Position numbers and translations under genes: made by a program
DNA from: Anaerolineae bacterium
GTDB taxonomy: Bacteria > Chloroflexota > Anaerolineae > Aggregatilineales > J027
DNA length: 64,000 nt
Direction: 5' to 3'
NCBI GenBank assembly: GCA_008933735.1
Contig: WBUL01000012.1
Coordinates: 1 to 64,000, forward strand
Shown here: in pieces, positions 53,792-62,677 of the stretch
Position numbering within the stretch: position 1 is the first letter of the stretch
Layout: each line of letters opens with the position of its first letter
Notes under the pieces: generated by a model
What the model saw: only the letters and a program-made list of their open reading frames with translations
Databases searched by the model: none
Told to the model about the DNA's origin: nothing

Positions 53792-54805
53792 TTAACGGAT
53801 GGGCAAATCCATAACCTTGCCATTGGTGAGCTTGATATACGGCGAAAACGCCCAGCCTTCCACACTGTCGTAAGAGACGTAAAACCACGAGCCGCTTGAA
53901 TTACGCCCTAAGATGCGGAAACGCCCGTTCAGTGGGATCAGGCCAAGTTGCTCCCCGGTACGCGGCACAGCGCGGATTTTCAACTCGGAAGTAGCGATGC
54001 CTGTGACCTCGATATTCGGCGTTTGATTCTCTGTACTCGATGCCACATCAATGATGACCACCGGGTTGTTTTCAGTACGGTAAATATAACGTTCTGCCAC
54101 CCAACCGGTACGTCCATCCCTCAGCTCAATCAGGTACCACTTCCCATCTGAGGTGATTCCCCGGATCGGATAGCTCTGATACAAATAGACCTGTGCGATG
54201 CGTGCGGCATTAACACTCGGGTTCGCCCGCACGTTAAGTGTGCCTGCCGCAATATGCGCCAGGGGAGTCGTTACCGATGAAGGGAGCACTGTGGTTGCAC
54301 CCGTATCAGGGGCAATCGCTGGAACACCCGCTTCAATGAGCGTCCAATCCACTAATGCCCCGGCAAGCTGCTGATCTTCAAAATACTCAACCCTGAGATT
54401 GTGCGTGCCTTCGGTAAGCTGTACGTCACGGGTAGAAGTGCGGAATGGCCCGATGGCAAATTGATCCAGCACGAGGTTATCATCGATAAAAAGGCGGATC
54501 CCATCATCGCCGCCGATGCGAAAACGGTAAATGCCGGTCGCAAAGTTCACCGACGCTGTCCAGCGCACGCTGAAGAAGTCCGCAGGCAGCCCCGTTAAAG
54601 GAATACCATCACCCCAGTTTTTCGCAATCGCATCATCCACGACAACAGCAACCGGATTGCCCGAAAAAGTGGTGTTATTAAAATATTCGCCGCGCCAGCC
54701 AGTTCCAGGATTCGCCTGACTGGGCGCCGGTTTGATGAATAAGCTGACTGCAAAAGCTGCTGCGAGCGTTACAGAAAGCAAAATAGCGGTAAAACGGTTT
54801 CGCAT
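53792..54805 (-). CDS. Secreted PA14-domain and SH3b-domain protein
   Basis: 337 residues with a signal peptide (cleavage near SQANPGTG). Residues ~35-165 are a PA14 domain (WRGEYFNNTTFSGNP ... RFRIGGDDGIRLFIDD ... LRVEYFEDQQLAG), a carbohydrate- or surface-binding module. Residues ~190-250 and ~265-335 are two bacterial SH3-type segments (TLNVRANPSVNAARI ... WYLIELRDGRTGWV and LKIRAVPRTGEQLGLI ... WFYVSYDSVEGW). Probably a wall- or glycan-binding extracellular protein. Preceded by a TTGCAC-17-TATAAT promoter. Confidence 0.85.
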   Translation of the reverse strand: MRNRFTAILLSVTLAAAFAVSLFIKPAPSQANPGTGWRGEYFNNTTFSGNPVAVVVDDAIAKNWGDGIPLTGLPADFFSVRWTASVNFATGIYRFRIGGDDGIRLFIDDNLVLDQFAIGPFRTSTRDVQLTEGTHNLRVEYFEDQQLAGALVDWTLIEAGVPAIAPDTGATTVLPSSVTTPLAHIAAGTLNVRANPSVNAARIAQVYLYQSYPIRGITSDGKWYLIELRDGRTGWVAERYIYRTENNPVVIIDVASSTENQTPNIEVTGIATSELKIRAVPRTGEQLGLIPLNGRFRILGRNSSGSWFYVSYDSVEGWAFSPYIKLTNGKVMDLPIR

Positions 54806-54838
54806 AAGCCTTTGGCCTCATTAAAAACAATCGTGGTG

Positions 54839-54868
54839 ATTATAATGACATGGGGCGGTTTGTGCAAA
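54839..54868 (-). promoter_or_regulatory. Promoter of the PA14-SH3 gene
   Basis: On the minus strand TTGCAC, 17 bases, then a perfect TATAAT (plus-strand ATTATA at 54839-54844). Start of transcription would be ~27 bases before the ATG. Confidence 0.6.
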
Positions 54869-54925
54869 GTTATCCTCAAGTTCAAAGCTACGATTTCCCA
54901 ACTATTTCCCAAATTCAAACCTATA

Positions 54926-54954
54926 TTGAAACCGCTTGTGAGAGCGAGTACAAT
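54926..54954 (+). promoter_or_regulatory. Promoter of the gene at 54993
   Basis: TTGAAA at 54926-54931, exactly 17 bases, TACAAT at 54949-54954; 38 bases before the ATG. Confidence 0.65.
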
Positions 54955-54992
54955 CTGCCCGTCCTGATTAACATTGAGTTGCGGAGTTTATC

Positions 54993-55394
54993 ATGCGGAC
55001 TTCTGTGGTTGCTTTGCTGGGTGCTGTATTTGTGGTGCTGATCGTGGGTCTGTTCTTTTCAGCTTCAGACAATGTACTTCCGACGGTGCAGCAGGTCTCC
55101 AGCCCAGAAGCCTCAACTCAGGATGTGACCGGAACCAAGGGTGCACTGCTGGCGCTGTTGATTGTCGTTGTGACGGGTTCAATAGCGAGTATGGGGGCGG
55201 CTCTTTACGCCATCCTGTGGTTTCTGAACCGCGAAGTCAATCGCGTACAGATGCAGGAGCCCGAACCGCTGCTGCTCACGATGTCTACCCAGGGCAATTC
55301 ACTGGGGGCGGCCTTGGCCAATAATGCCTTCATCATCGTCGCGCTCCTGGGGCTGGTGATGACAGTGGCGGTGATTGTCCTTCTGTTAGTGTAA
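54993..55394 (+). CDS. Small membrane protein of unknown function
   Basis: 133 residues with three membrane helices (residues ~3-23, ~48-74 and ~108-131) and short charged loops. No family recognised. The ATG at 54993 has a GTTGCGGAG upstream and a good promoter. Lies 54 bases before the tail-tube-like gene on the same strand. Confidence 0.6.
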   Translation: MRTSVVALLGAVFVVLIVGLFFSASDNVLPTVQQVSSPEASTQDVTGTKGALLALLIVVVTGSIASMGAALYAILWFLNREVNRVQMQEPEPLLLTMSTQGNSLGAALANNAFIIVALLGLVMTVAVIVLLLV

Positions 55395-55448
55395 TTCCCC
55401 TGTTTTCGATATACTCAGGTTAGTCATCAGTGGAACAGGGAGTTAGTC

Positions 55449-56027
55449 ATGCAGAACCCGAACAACCCGTCCGGTCCGCTGCCACCGTATCAACAGCAGC
55501 AGCCGTCTGATCCCGCCGCCTATCAACAGCAAGTTCCTCAAGCACCCCCAAGCGCAGGAGTCTATTCACCCCAGGCACAGAATCCGGCTCAGTATGGCAT
55601 TCGTGCAGTTGACAGTCTTTCTGCCAATGAATTCAGAGTGGAAATTAACGGAAAAGTCGTGGCTGGTATTTTTGCTGTCAGCGGACTTTGCCCTTTCAGT
55701 TTAAAATTGGATGATACGGGCAAACCGGTTGGTTTTAGCTATCCGCCGCTGATTGTGACCAAGATGGTGCAGCAGGATCCGAGTTTACCCTTCAATCACT
55801 GGGTGCGCGAAGCGATTCAGGCTCGTGGAACCGTGCTGCCGACCCGTGAAATCGCAGTCGTAGCGATGGATGAAGGGGTCGAAACCCGTCGTTGGGTTTA
55901 CCGCAATGCCTGGATTAGCGAAATTAGATTTTCTGATTTTGACACCGCATTGGAATATCTCGTAGAAGAAAAAATCACCATTCAACATGGCGGTGTTGAG
56001 GAAATCTGGCCTGGAGACCAGCGCTAG
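55449..56027 (+). CDS. Phage tail tube (gp19)-like protein, solitary
   Basis: 192 residues. The first ~55 residues are a Pro/Gln-rich leader (GPLPPYQQQQPSDPAAY), not part of the usual tail-tube fold. From ~56 (SLSANEFRVEINGKVVAG) the rest follows the gp19/contractile-tail tube pattern: FAVSGLCPFSLKLDD, DPSLPFNHWVREAIQARG, TREIAVVAMDEG, RRWVYRNAWISEIRFSD and the ending LEYLVEEKITIQHGGVEEI. No sheath, baseplate or other tail gene is near, so it is an orphan homologue of a contractile-injection-system tube protein. Followed by a terminator. Confidence 0.75.
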   Translation: MQNPNNPSGPLPPYQQQQPSDPAAYQQQVPQAPPSAGVYSPQAQNPAQYGIRAVDSLSANEFRVEINGKVVAGIFAVSGLCPFSLKLDDTGKPVGFSYPPLIVTKMVQQDPSLPFNHWVREAIQARGTVLPTREIAVVAMDEGVETRRWVYRNAWISEIRFSDFDTALEYLVEEKITIQHGGVEEIWPGDQR

Positions 56028-56046
56028 ACTCATTTAAAACACACCA

Positions 56047-56074
56047 CGAGGGGCACCCGCCCCTTGTTTTTTTT
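56047..56074 (+). terminator. Rho-independent terminator after the tail-tube-like gene
   Basis: Stem CGAGGGGC / GCCCCTTG (8 bp with one G-T, 4-base loop) followed by TTTTTTTT. Confidence 0.9.
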
Positions 56075-56123
56075 CGCACTCTGGTGAATATATAGCCTTC
56101 CGCATTTTCTATTTGAGGATACT

Positions 56124-57083
56124 ATGACCAAAACACTCAAAGTTTTTGCCCTGTTGGTGGTAATTGTCGTGCCTCTGTCTGCGTTTGCTCAGGGGCTTTC
56201 GGAAGAGGATCAAGCGAATCTTGAAAAGGCACTGGCAGCTTTGGAAGCCGCCTCCACCTATACCAGTTACACCGTTGAACAGACAGAAGTCAATGGCAGT
56301 ATCATCACGGTTACAGCAAATAGCGAGTCACTGCTTTCTCAGGAAAGCAGCGAAGTGACCACAACAACTTATACATTAATCAACAGTGATACGCCCAATC
56401 TCGGTGGAACTTCAACGGTAATCGGTAACCGCATTGAAGATGGTACAGAAAGTACTTTCCTGATTCAAGCTGACCTTCGACTGGTGGATGGATCAGTGTA
56501 CGTGAATGCCAGCTATACCACCCCTGATCCATCACTGCCAGCCCTGCCGGATGGCTGGACGGCAATTACCCGCGCTGACCTGGAAGCATACCCCGGATTA
56601 GAATCCCTGGGATTGGATAAGATCTTCACAACAGTTGAAGACGGTGGCCTCCTGCCGTTCGTCCAGAATTTTGAACGCTTTGCCGAGGTTATCCGTGCAT
56701 CGGCAACCGTGGTAGCAGTTGAAACACAAACGTTAGAAGACGGACGGGATGTGGAGTCCATTACCATTCTCCTGGGAAGTGAGGGTCTGGGGGGCTTACT
56801 AACAGTTGACGAAGACAGTGCCCAGAATCCGCTGATCGAGCTAATCAGCCAGAACCTGACTGAAGACAGCAACGGATTATTGGCGGTTGCGATTGATGCT
56901 GATGGGAATGTAGCCCAGGTTTTGCTTGCAGCGACCGTCACAACCAGCGAAGTTGATATGACCTCAGTGATGACCAATGCGCCTGCCGGAACAGTTGGCG
57001 TGTTTGAGATCACCAATTCCAGCCTGTTAACCGTTTCGGGCGTGGGCGAAACCTACACACCAGTGGAAGCTCCATCTGAATAA
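56124..57083 (+). CDS. Secreted protein of unknown function (LppX/LolA-like layout possible)
   Basis: 319 residues with a clear signal peptide (FALLVVIVVPLSAFA-Q). The mature part is Thr/Val-rich beta structure with an N-terminal helix (EEDQANLEKALAALEAAS) and ends SVGVGETYTP-like. The strand-helix layout is reminiscent of lipoprotein-carrier (LppX/LolA) folds, but I see no diagnostic motif. Has a GAGGA Shine-Dalgarno before the ATG. Confidence 0.55.
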   Translation: MTKTLKVFALLVVIVVPLSAFAQGLSEEDQANLEKALAALEAASTYTSYTVEQTEVNGSIITVTANSESLLSQESSEVTTTTYTLINSDTPNLGGTSTVIGNRIEDGTESTFLIQADLRLVDGSVYVNASYTTPDPSLPALPDGWTAITRADLEAYPGLESLGLDKIFTTVEDGGLLPFVQNFERFAEVIRASATVVAVETQTLEDGRDVESITILLGSEGLGGLLTVDEDSAQNPLIELISQNLTEDSNGLLAVAIDADGNVAQVLLAATVTTSEVDMTSVMTNAPAGTVGVFEITNSSLLTVSGVGETYTPVEAPSE

Positions 57084-57133
57084 CCACACGTCCTGTCTGA
57101 CAACAAATCCGGCAGGATATTTATTGAGTAACA

Positions 57134-57160
57134 GCCAGGCAGGTAAACTTCCTGCCCGGC
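57134..57160. terminator. Hairpin between convergent genes
   Basis: Stem GCCAGGCAGG / CCTGCCCGGC (10 bp with one mismatch, 7-base loop). AGGATAT and ATATCCT flank it at a distance. No T run on either strand. Confidence 0.45.
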
Positions 57161-57176
57161 ATATCCTATTTCCCGT

Positions 57177-59267
57177 TCAGTTCCCGAATGTGTTATCTTC
57201 CACATCCGGCGGCACAAGGTTGTAGGCCAGTTCGACGTTCGATCCCTGCGCGTCAGCGCTGACCGTGATCGGCATGATGACAGTGCCACGATCCACAAAA
57301 CACAAAGTCTCTTTGATGGCTTCACACCAGTAAATCGTTACGTCCACCGAAAGCTGGGTTTCACCCTCGGTGAAGGTTACCGGGAACACAATCGGCAGGT
57401 CAGGCACAATTTGGCGATATTCAAGCTGGTCATCTGGCAGGGTGACCACTCCATCTTCAGGCCAGATTACGGTGAAAGGTGCCTGACTATTCAATTTGTA
57501 GCCTATGGGCATCGTGATATTCATGGTAATGGTGCCTTCACCAGGAGCCACCGTTTGGGGTTCAAGCATCAGCGTCTCGTCGGCAAAGGGATTCTCGATG
57601 GTCGTGATTGGTTCGTTCGAAAGGGGTTCGTCAGTCAGCGCGGTGCCTTCAGGCAGCAGCACGGTCACATTCGGGAAAATCACTGTTGAAACGCTGCCGG
57701 AGGCAACATCAATGACGCGAATCGCGTGGTTATTTGTGTCTGCGACGTAAAGTTTGCCACTGCTGTAATCCAGGCCGCCGGGCTCATCAAACAGGGCTTC
57801 TTCACCTGCTCCATCGAAATAGCCACCCGCCGCGTTTCCGACAAAGGTTTGTACCGATTTTTCCTTAACGTTAATGGCTTTGATTTTGTTGTTGTAGGTG
57901 TCAGCAATATACAGTGTGCCCTCGTCCGCCAGAGTCACGCCAAGCGGATGCTGCAAGCGGGCTTCGTCAAACACCCCGTCTACATCGCCAAATTCAAATA
58001 AACGACCCTCAGGCAGCGTTACCGGCCCGATAATCGTTTCAACACGACCTTCCGATGCAATTTCCACACGGCGAATCGCGCTCGCCTCGGAATCGGCAAA
58101 ATAAATGTAGTCCCCATCGGTGGCAAGCCCACTGGGCTGCGCCAGTTCCGCGTCCAATCGTGGGCCGTCAATCAAATCCTCACGGGCATTTCCGGCATAA
58201 GGGCTGGCAAGATTACTTGCTAAATCCAGCGACCACAGTTGATGTGACCCCGCCATGGCAATATACAAAACGCCATCATGATACGTCACATCCCAGGGAG
58301 AACGCAGGTCAGTATCTAATGCTGCTCCCGCTTCGGGATAAAAAACGGCAATTGAACCTGTGCCTGCCGCCGTGCTGACAGTTTGCGTGCCTAAATCCAC
58401 CGCCCGAATCGCGTGGTTATTGGTATCTGCTACATAGAGGATATTTTCCACCAGCGCCATCCCCTGCGGGCTGTTAAACGCAGCCTCGCTAAACGAGCCA
58501 TCATTCAGGGATGGTTCGCCGCTGCCAATGATGTGCAGCACATCGTAGTTGTTTAAATCTGCAACCACAATGCGGTTATGGCCTGTATCCGCAATAAACA
58601 AACGTTCGCCTGCTTCATCAACCAATACCTTTCCGGGAAACAGCAGAGGAGTCTCCGAAATCTTGCTGATTTCCGGATCTATCGCGGTGACAGGGGTTGT
58701 ATCCAATACACCAGCGTCGCCATATTCTTTGACCATGACCGCTACCACCGGGCCAAGTACCTCATAGACGCTTTCTCCTTCGTGCCGCCCGACAACTTTT
58801 CCGAACGGGTCAATGACGTACAGAGAAGGCCATGCCCGCGCCCCATAACTGCGCCAGATCACAAAATCTTTGTCATTGACGACCGGGTGGACTACCCCGT
58901 AACGCTGTACGATCTGGCGGATATTTTCGGTAACCCCTTCGTTCTCAAATTTGGCAGAATGAACACCAATCACGACCACCTCATTCGGATAGAGGGTTTC
59001 GATGGTTTTGAGGTCGGGGATAATGTGCATACAGTTGATGCAACCGTATGTCCAGAAATCCAGGATGATGATTTTTCCACGTAACTGCTCCAGAGTCAGA
59101 GGCTCGCTGACATTGAGCCACGATAACCCTTCAGGAAATTCTGGCGCTTCCAACTCGCCCTGGTAAGTAAATTCATCCCCGTTCTGGGCGAACACCCCGC
59201 CGCCAATGATCACTATCAACACTGCAGCAAGACCCAATACGCCTGCTAGCATCCACTTTCTCACCAT
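57177..59267 (-). CDS. Thioredoxin-like plus NHL-repeat protein (NHLRC2-like), secreted
   Basis: 696 residues from ATG 59267, chosen for the AAGGA seven bases upstream. Signal anchor (~5-28), then a TlpA/NHLRC2-type thioredoxin domain with C76-INC-79 in LDFWTYGCINCMHI, then NHL repeats (~190-530) each with the GLDYSSGKLYVADTNNHAIR-like pattern, and a C-terminal beta domain of ~140 residues. Matches the domain order of NHLRC2, with a functional-looking CxxC. Acts outside the membrane, probably in thiol-disulfide chemistry coupled to binding by the propeller. Confidence 0.88.
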   Translation of the reverse strand: MVRKWMLAGVLGLAAVLIVIIGGGVFAQNGDEFTYQGELEAPEFPEGLSWLNVSEPLTLEQLRGKIIILDFWTYGCINCMHIIPDLKTIETLYPNEVVVIGVHSAKFENEGVTENIRQIVQRYGVVHPVVNDKDFVIWRSYGARAWPSLYVIDPFGKVVGRHEGESVYEVLGPVVAVMVKEYGDAGVLDTTPVTAIDPEISKISETPLLFPGKVLVDEAGERLFIADTGHNRIVVADLNNYDVLHIIGSGEPSLNDGSFSEAAFNSPQGMALVENILYVADTNNHAIRAVDLGTQTVSTAAGTGSIAVFYPEAGAALDTDLRSPWDVTYHDGVLYIAMAGSHQLWSLDLASNLASPYAGNAREDLIDGPRLDAELAQPSGLATDGDYIYFADSEASAIRRVEIASEGRVETIIGPVTLPEGRLFEFGDVDGVFDEARLQHPLGVTLADEGTLYIADTYNNKIKAINVKEKSVQTFVGNAAGGYFDGAGEEALFDEPGGLDYSSGKLYVADTNNHAIRVIDVASGSVSTVIFPNVTVLLPEGTALTDEPLSNEPITTIENPFADETLMLEPQTVAPGEGTITMNITMPIGYKLNSQAPFTVIWPEDGVVTLPDDQLEYRQIVPDLPIVFPVTFTEGETQLSVDVTIYWCEAIKETLCFVDRGTVIMPITVSADAQGSNVELAYNLVPPDVEDNTFGN

Positions 59268-59397
59268 GCCAAATCCTTTGTAAGTACCCATGCAACTACG
59301 TTAAGATTATCCCAAATTTCTAACGGAATGATTAACAGTTCCTTCTCCTGAACGCAAAATAGGCGTTCACTGGACTGAAATGTAAAGGGATATCACG

Positions 59398-60513
59398 ATG
59401 GATTCTCGTGTTCGAAAAATGGCGCAGGTCATTATCAATTTTTCAATGGCTGTAAAACCAGGCGAAAAAGTCCTGCTGCGCGGAATGAGCCCTCAAGCTG
59501 AACCGCTGGTTGCTGCCATGTACCAGGAAGCCCTGAAAGCGGGCGCAGAGGTTTTTACCTATATTCATATGAGCAATGAACACAGCTATGCAATTGAAGC
59601 AACCGACGATCTTGATCTGCTGGCAAAACCCAACCCAATGCTGCAAATGATGTATGAAACCTGTAATGTAGTGGTGCGCGTAGAGGCCGAAGAAAATCTC
59701 AAAGCGCTGACTGATTACCCGGCGGAAAAACAGGCAGCACGGCGGGCCGTCAACGCCGCACCGATTGCCATTCAAATGCGTCGTGAAGGCAAAGACCCGG
59801 CTTTCCGGCGCTGCACCACCCAGTTCCCGACTCAGGCTTACGCACAGCAGGCAGGGATGTCCCTGCTCCAGTACGCGGATTTTGTATTCCAGGCCTGCAA
59901 AGTGCATCTGGATGATCCGGTAGCCGAATGGCGCAAAATGGGTGAATTTCAGGATAAATTGGTCAATTATCTGGCGGGCAAAAAGAATCTGCATGTGCGG
60001 GGTAAAAATATTGACCTGCACTTGTCTGTTGATGGCCGCACCTTCAAGAGCGCGGCGGGCAGGGAAAACTTCCCCGATGGGGAGATTTTTACTGGCCCTG
60101 TAGAAAACAGCGTCAACGGGTGGGTGAAATTTACGTATCCGGCATTTTACAGTGGAAACGAAGTCATCGGCGCTCATCTGGTTTTTGAAGATGGGCTGGT
60201 CAAACAGGCAACTGCGGAGAAGAACGAGAAATTCCTCAATTCCGTTCTGGATACCGACAATGGGTCGCGCCGATTGGGTGAATTTGCTATTGGAACGAAC
60301 GATTATATTCAGCGGTTTACCGGAAGCATTTTGTTTGACGAAAAAATCGGCGGTACCGTCCACATGGCGGTCGGCCAGGGTTACCAGGAAACGGGCAGTG
60401 TCAACAACTCCTCCGTCCATTGGGATATGATCTGTGACATGCGCGACGGCGGTGAAATCCTGGTGGATGGCGATCTGTTTTATCGAGATGGTCAGTTTGT
60501 GGCGGTTCGCTAA
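59398..60513 (+). CDS. M29-family aminopeptidase (AmpS-like), first of a tandem pair
   Basis: 371 residues. Metal-dependent aminopeptidase of the M29 (leucyl aminopeptidase T) family: FPDGEIFTGPVENSVNGWV, the YPAFYSGNEV segment, GSRRLGEFAIGTN and FDEKIGGTVHMAVGQGY with the ending HWDMICDMRDGGEILVDG carry the glutamate, histidine and aspartate metal ligands. Cytoplasmic, releases N-terminal residues from peptides. The next gene is a paralogue starting one base after the stop. Confidence 0.94.
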   Translation: MDSRVRKMAQVIINFSMAVKPGEKVLLRGMSPQAEPLVAAMYQEALKAGAEVFTYIHMSNEHSYAIEATDDLDLLAKPNPMLQMMYETCNVVVRVEAEENLKALTDYPAEKQAARRAVNAAPIAIQMRREGKDPAFRRCTTQFPTQAYAQQAGMSLLQYADFVFQACKVHLDDPVAEWRKMGEFQDKLVNYLAGKKNLHVRGKNIDLHLSVDGRTFKSAAGRENFPDGEIFTGPVENSVNGWVKFTYPAFYSGNEVIGAHLVFEDGLVKQATAEKNEKFLNSVLDTDNGSRRLGEFAIGTNDYIQRFTGSILFDEKIGGTVHMAVGQGYQETGSVNNSSVHWDMICDMRDGGEILVDGDLFYRDGQFVAVR

Positions 60514-60514
60514 G

Positions 60515-61621
60515 ATGGATAACCGTTTACAAAAACTGGCGTCTATTCTGGTTCGCTATTCTACGGAGGTCAAACCCGGTCATACGGTGCTGATTCGCAG
60601 CGAAAGCCTGGAAGCACAGCCGCTTGTGCAGGCGATTTTTCAGGAAGTGTATCGTGCCGGGGCGCTTCCTGTGCCGTTCCTGACCGTTGATGAAAAAGAA
60701 GTGCTGACAATGGAGGCAACAGACGACCTCCATCTGCTGGAAGTGCCCGATCCCATGTACAAAATGATGGCAGAACAGGCTAATGTGATGATCAGCATCA
60801 AGGCTTCTGTCAATCCCCGCAATCTTTCCCAGTATCATGCGGATAAACAGGCAGCCATCGCAAAGGCCGCTGCTGTTCCGTCGCACATCATCATGCAGCG
60901 CGGCTCAGATGGATTGGCACGCTGGTGTGTGACTCAATATCCTACAAAGGCATTTGCACAGGCAGCGGCCATGTCCCAACCGCAGTATGAGGAATTTGTT
61001 TTGAACGCCTGCAAAGTACATCTGGATGACCCGGTAGCGGAATGGCAGGCGGTTGATCGGTTTCAACAGCGGTTGGTGGATCATCTGGTGGGTAAAAAGC
61101 ATGTGCATGTGCGCGGCGCGAATATTGATCTGAAAATGTCGATTGAAGGACGCAAATTTATCAACGCCAACGGCAAAAACAACATGCCTGACGGGGAAAT
61201 TTTCACTGGCCCGGTGGAAAATAGCGTCAGCGGATGGGTAAAATTCACCTATCCTGCGTACTATCGCGGCAATGAGGTCGATGGGATTGAATTGAATTTT
61301 GAAGATGGCAGGGTAGTCAAAGCCAGCGCGGAAACCAATGAGCCATTTCTATTCAGTGTGCTGGACTTTGACGCGGGATCACGCTATCTGGGTGAATTTG
61401 CCATTGGGACGAACAGACATATCCAGCGTTTTACGGGCAGCATCCTGTTTGATGAAAAAATCGGCGGAACAGTGCATATGGCAGTCGGGCGCGGTTACAG
61501 TGAAACAGGCAGCAAAAATGACTCGCAGGTTCATTGGGATATGATTTGCGACATGCGTGACGGTGGCGAAATTCTGGTCGATGGCGAATTGTTCTACAAA
61601 AACGGCGAATTTCTGGCGTAA
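60515..61621 (+). CDS. M29-family aminopeptidase (AmpS-like), second of a tandem pair
   Basis: 368 residues from ATG 60515 (MDNRLQKLASILV aligns with the start of the first copy; an upstream extension lies inside that gene). The same motifs as the first copy: MPDGEIFTGPVENSVSGWV, GSRYLGEFAIGTN, FDEKIGGTVHMAVGRGY and HWDMICDMRDGGEILVDG. The two are clearly diverged duplicates (different residues throughout the N-terminal half), so they may differ in substrate preference or form mixed dimers. Confidence 0.94.
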   Translation: MDNRLQKLASILVRYSTEVKPGHTVLIRSESLEAQPLVQAIFQEVYRAGALPVPFLTVDEKEVLTMEATDDLHLLEVPDPMYKMMAEQANVMISIKASVNPRNLSQYHADKQAAIAKAAAVPSHIIMQRGSDGLARWCVTQYPTKAFAQAAAMSQPQYEEFVLNACKVHLDDPVAEWQAVDRFQQRLVDHLVGKKHVHVRGANIDLKMSIEGRKFINANGKNNMPDGEIFTGPVENSVSGWVKFTYPAYYRGNEVDGIELNFEDGRVVKASAETNEPFLFSVLDFDAGSRYLGEFAIGTNRHIQRFTGSILFDEKIGGTVHMAVGRGYSETGSKNDSQVHWDMICDMRDGGEILVDGELFYKNGEFLA

Positions 61622-61629
61622 GTTGTCTC

Positions 61630-61658
61630 TTGGCAGCTTAGGGCATTTTTGCTATCAT
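61630..61658 (+). promoter_or_regulatory. Promoter of tRNA-Gly
   Basis: TTGGCA at 61630-61635, exactly 17 bases, TATCAT at 61653-61658; the mature tRNA starts 12 bases later. Confidence 0.6.
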
Positions 61659-61669
61659 GTGAAGGAGTT

Positions 61670-61740
61670 GCGGGTATGGTGTAGTGGTAACACAACAGCC
61701 TTCCAAGCTGTTATCACGGGTTCGAGCCCCGTTGCCCGCT
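61670..61740 (+). tRNA. tRNA-Gly (anticodon UCC)
   Basis: 71 bases. Acceptor GCGGGTA / TGCCCGC (one G-T), D arm with GTAGTGGTAAC, anticodon stem ACAGC / GCTGT with loop CTTCCAA (anticodon TCC), T arm CGGGTTCGAGCCCCG-like. The 3' CCA is not encoded. Reads GGA/GGG glycine codons. Confidence 0.96.
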
Positions 61741-61849
61741 CACTAATGATCCCACCTGACAATGACACAAACATCACAGCGTCGTTTGAATTTCACACTG
61801 CGCTCCTTTTTAAGCTGGATACATCCCCCAATCATAAACAGGACATCTT

Positions 61850-62638
61850 ATGAGTGATATTATTACGTCTCTCAACGGCGCCATTTTTGAAATTATTCTA
61901 AACCGCCCTGATAAGCGCAACGCGATACGGGTTCAGATGTTACAAGACATCGCCAGCGCAGTGTTACAGGCCGAACAAACCAATGGTGTTCGTGTGATTC
62001 TTGTGCGCGGCGAGGGTACGTGCTTTTCTGCCGGATTGGACCTGATGACGATGGGCGGAATGCCGGAAGCGTTGGGGGAAAACTGGCGCGAGCTTGGCAA
62101 TGAAGCAACACGTCTGTGGCAGCGTTCGATTCAACGATTGCAGGATTCATCCCTGCCGACCATTGCGCTGATGCACAGCTATGCGATTGGCGCAGGGCTT
62201 GAACTGGCATTAGGCTGCGATTTGCGTATTGCTGCCGATAATACAGTCATGAGTCTGGAAGAAACCCGCATTGGGATCATCCCGGATGCAGGCGGAACCA
62301 CCCGTTTGACCCATCTCATTGGTGCAGCACGAGCCAAAGAGCTGATCTTTACAGGCCGCCGCATCGACGCGCCCACCGCGCTGCACATAGGGATTGTGAA
62401 TCAGGTTGTCTCCCCCAAAGAACTCCTGGAAGCAGGTCAAAAACTGGCGGAGGAAATTATGCTGTCTGCCCCACGTGCAGTAGCGGCGGCCAAACGTGTC
62501 ATCAACGGCCTCCACAATACGGCGGAGGGTTTCCATCTGGAAATGGTGGAGCAGTTTCCATTGTTCCATTCGGAGGACCTGGCTGAAGGAGTGCAGGCAC
62601 GAATCGAGCGCCGTCCTCCGAACTGGAAAGGGAAATGA
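61850..62638 (+). CDS. Enoyl-CoA hydratase/isomerase-family protein
   Basis: 262 residues, crotonase fold. The oxyanion-hole segments are FSAGLDLMTMGG and the GAGLELALGCDLRIA motif, with the LEETRIGIIPDAGGTTRL region for the catalytic loop; the glutamate of ETRIG is at the usual E144-like position. C-terminal trimerisation helices are normal. Substrate class (fatty-acid beta-oxidation or a degradative pathway) cannot be told from sequence alone. Starts 109 bases after the tRNA. Confidence 0.9.
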   Translation: MSDIITSLNGAIFEIILNRPDKRNAIRVQMLQDIASAVLQAEQTNGVRVILVRGEGTCFSAGLDLMTMGGMPEALGENWRELGNEATRLWQRSIQRLQDSSLPTIALMHSYAIGAGLELALGCDLRIAADNTVMSLEETRIGIIPDAGGTTRLTHLIGAARAKELIFTGRRIDAPTALHIGIVNQVVSPKELLEAGQKLAEEIMLSAPRAVAAAKRVINGLHNTAEGFHLEMVEQFPLFHSEDLAEGVQARIERRPPNWKGK

Positions 62639-62677
62639 CTATTTATCCTAAAGATCGAATTTTGGCGCGTCCCGCCG

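Noticed and set aside
59443-60420. 325-residue minus-strand open frame opposite the first M29 aminopeptidase
   Set aside because: Antisense to a clearly coding gene with intact motifs, and no promoter or Shine-Dalgarno.
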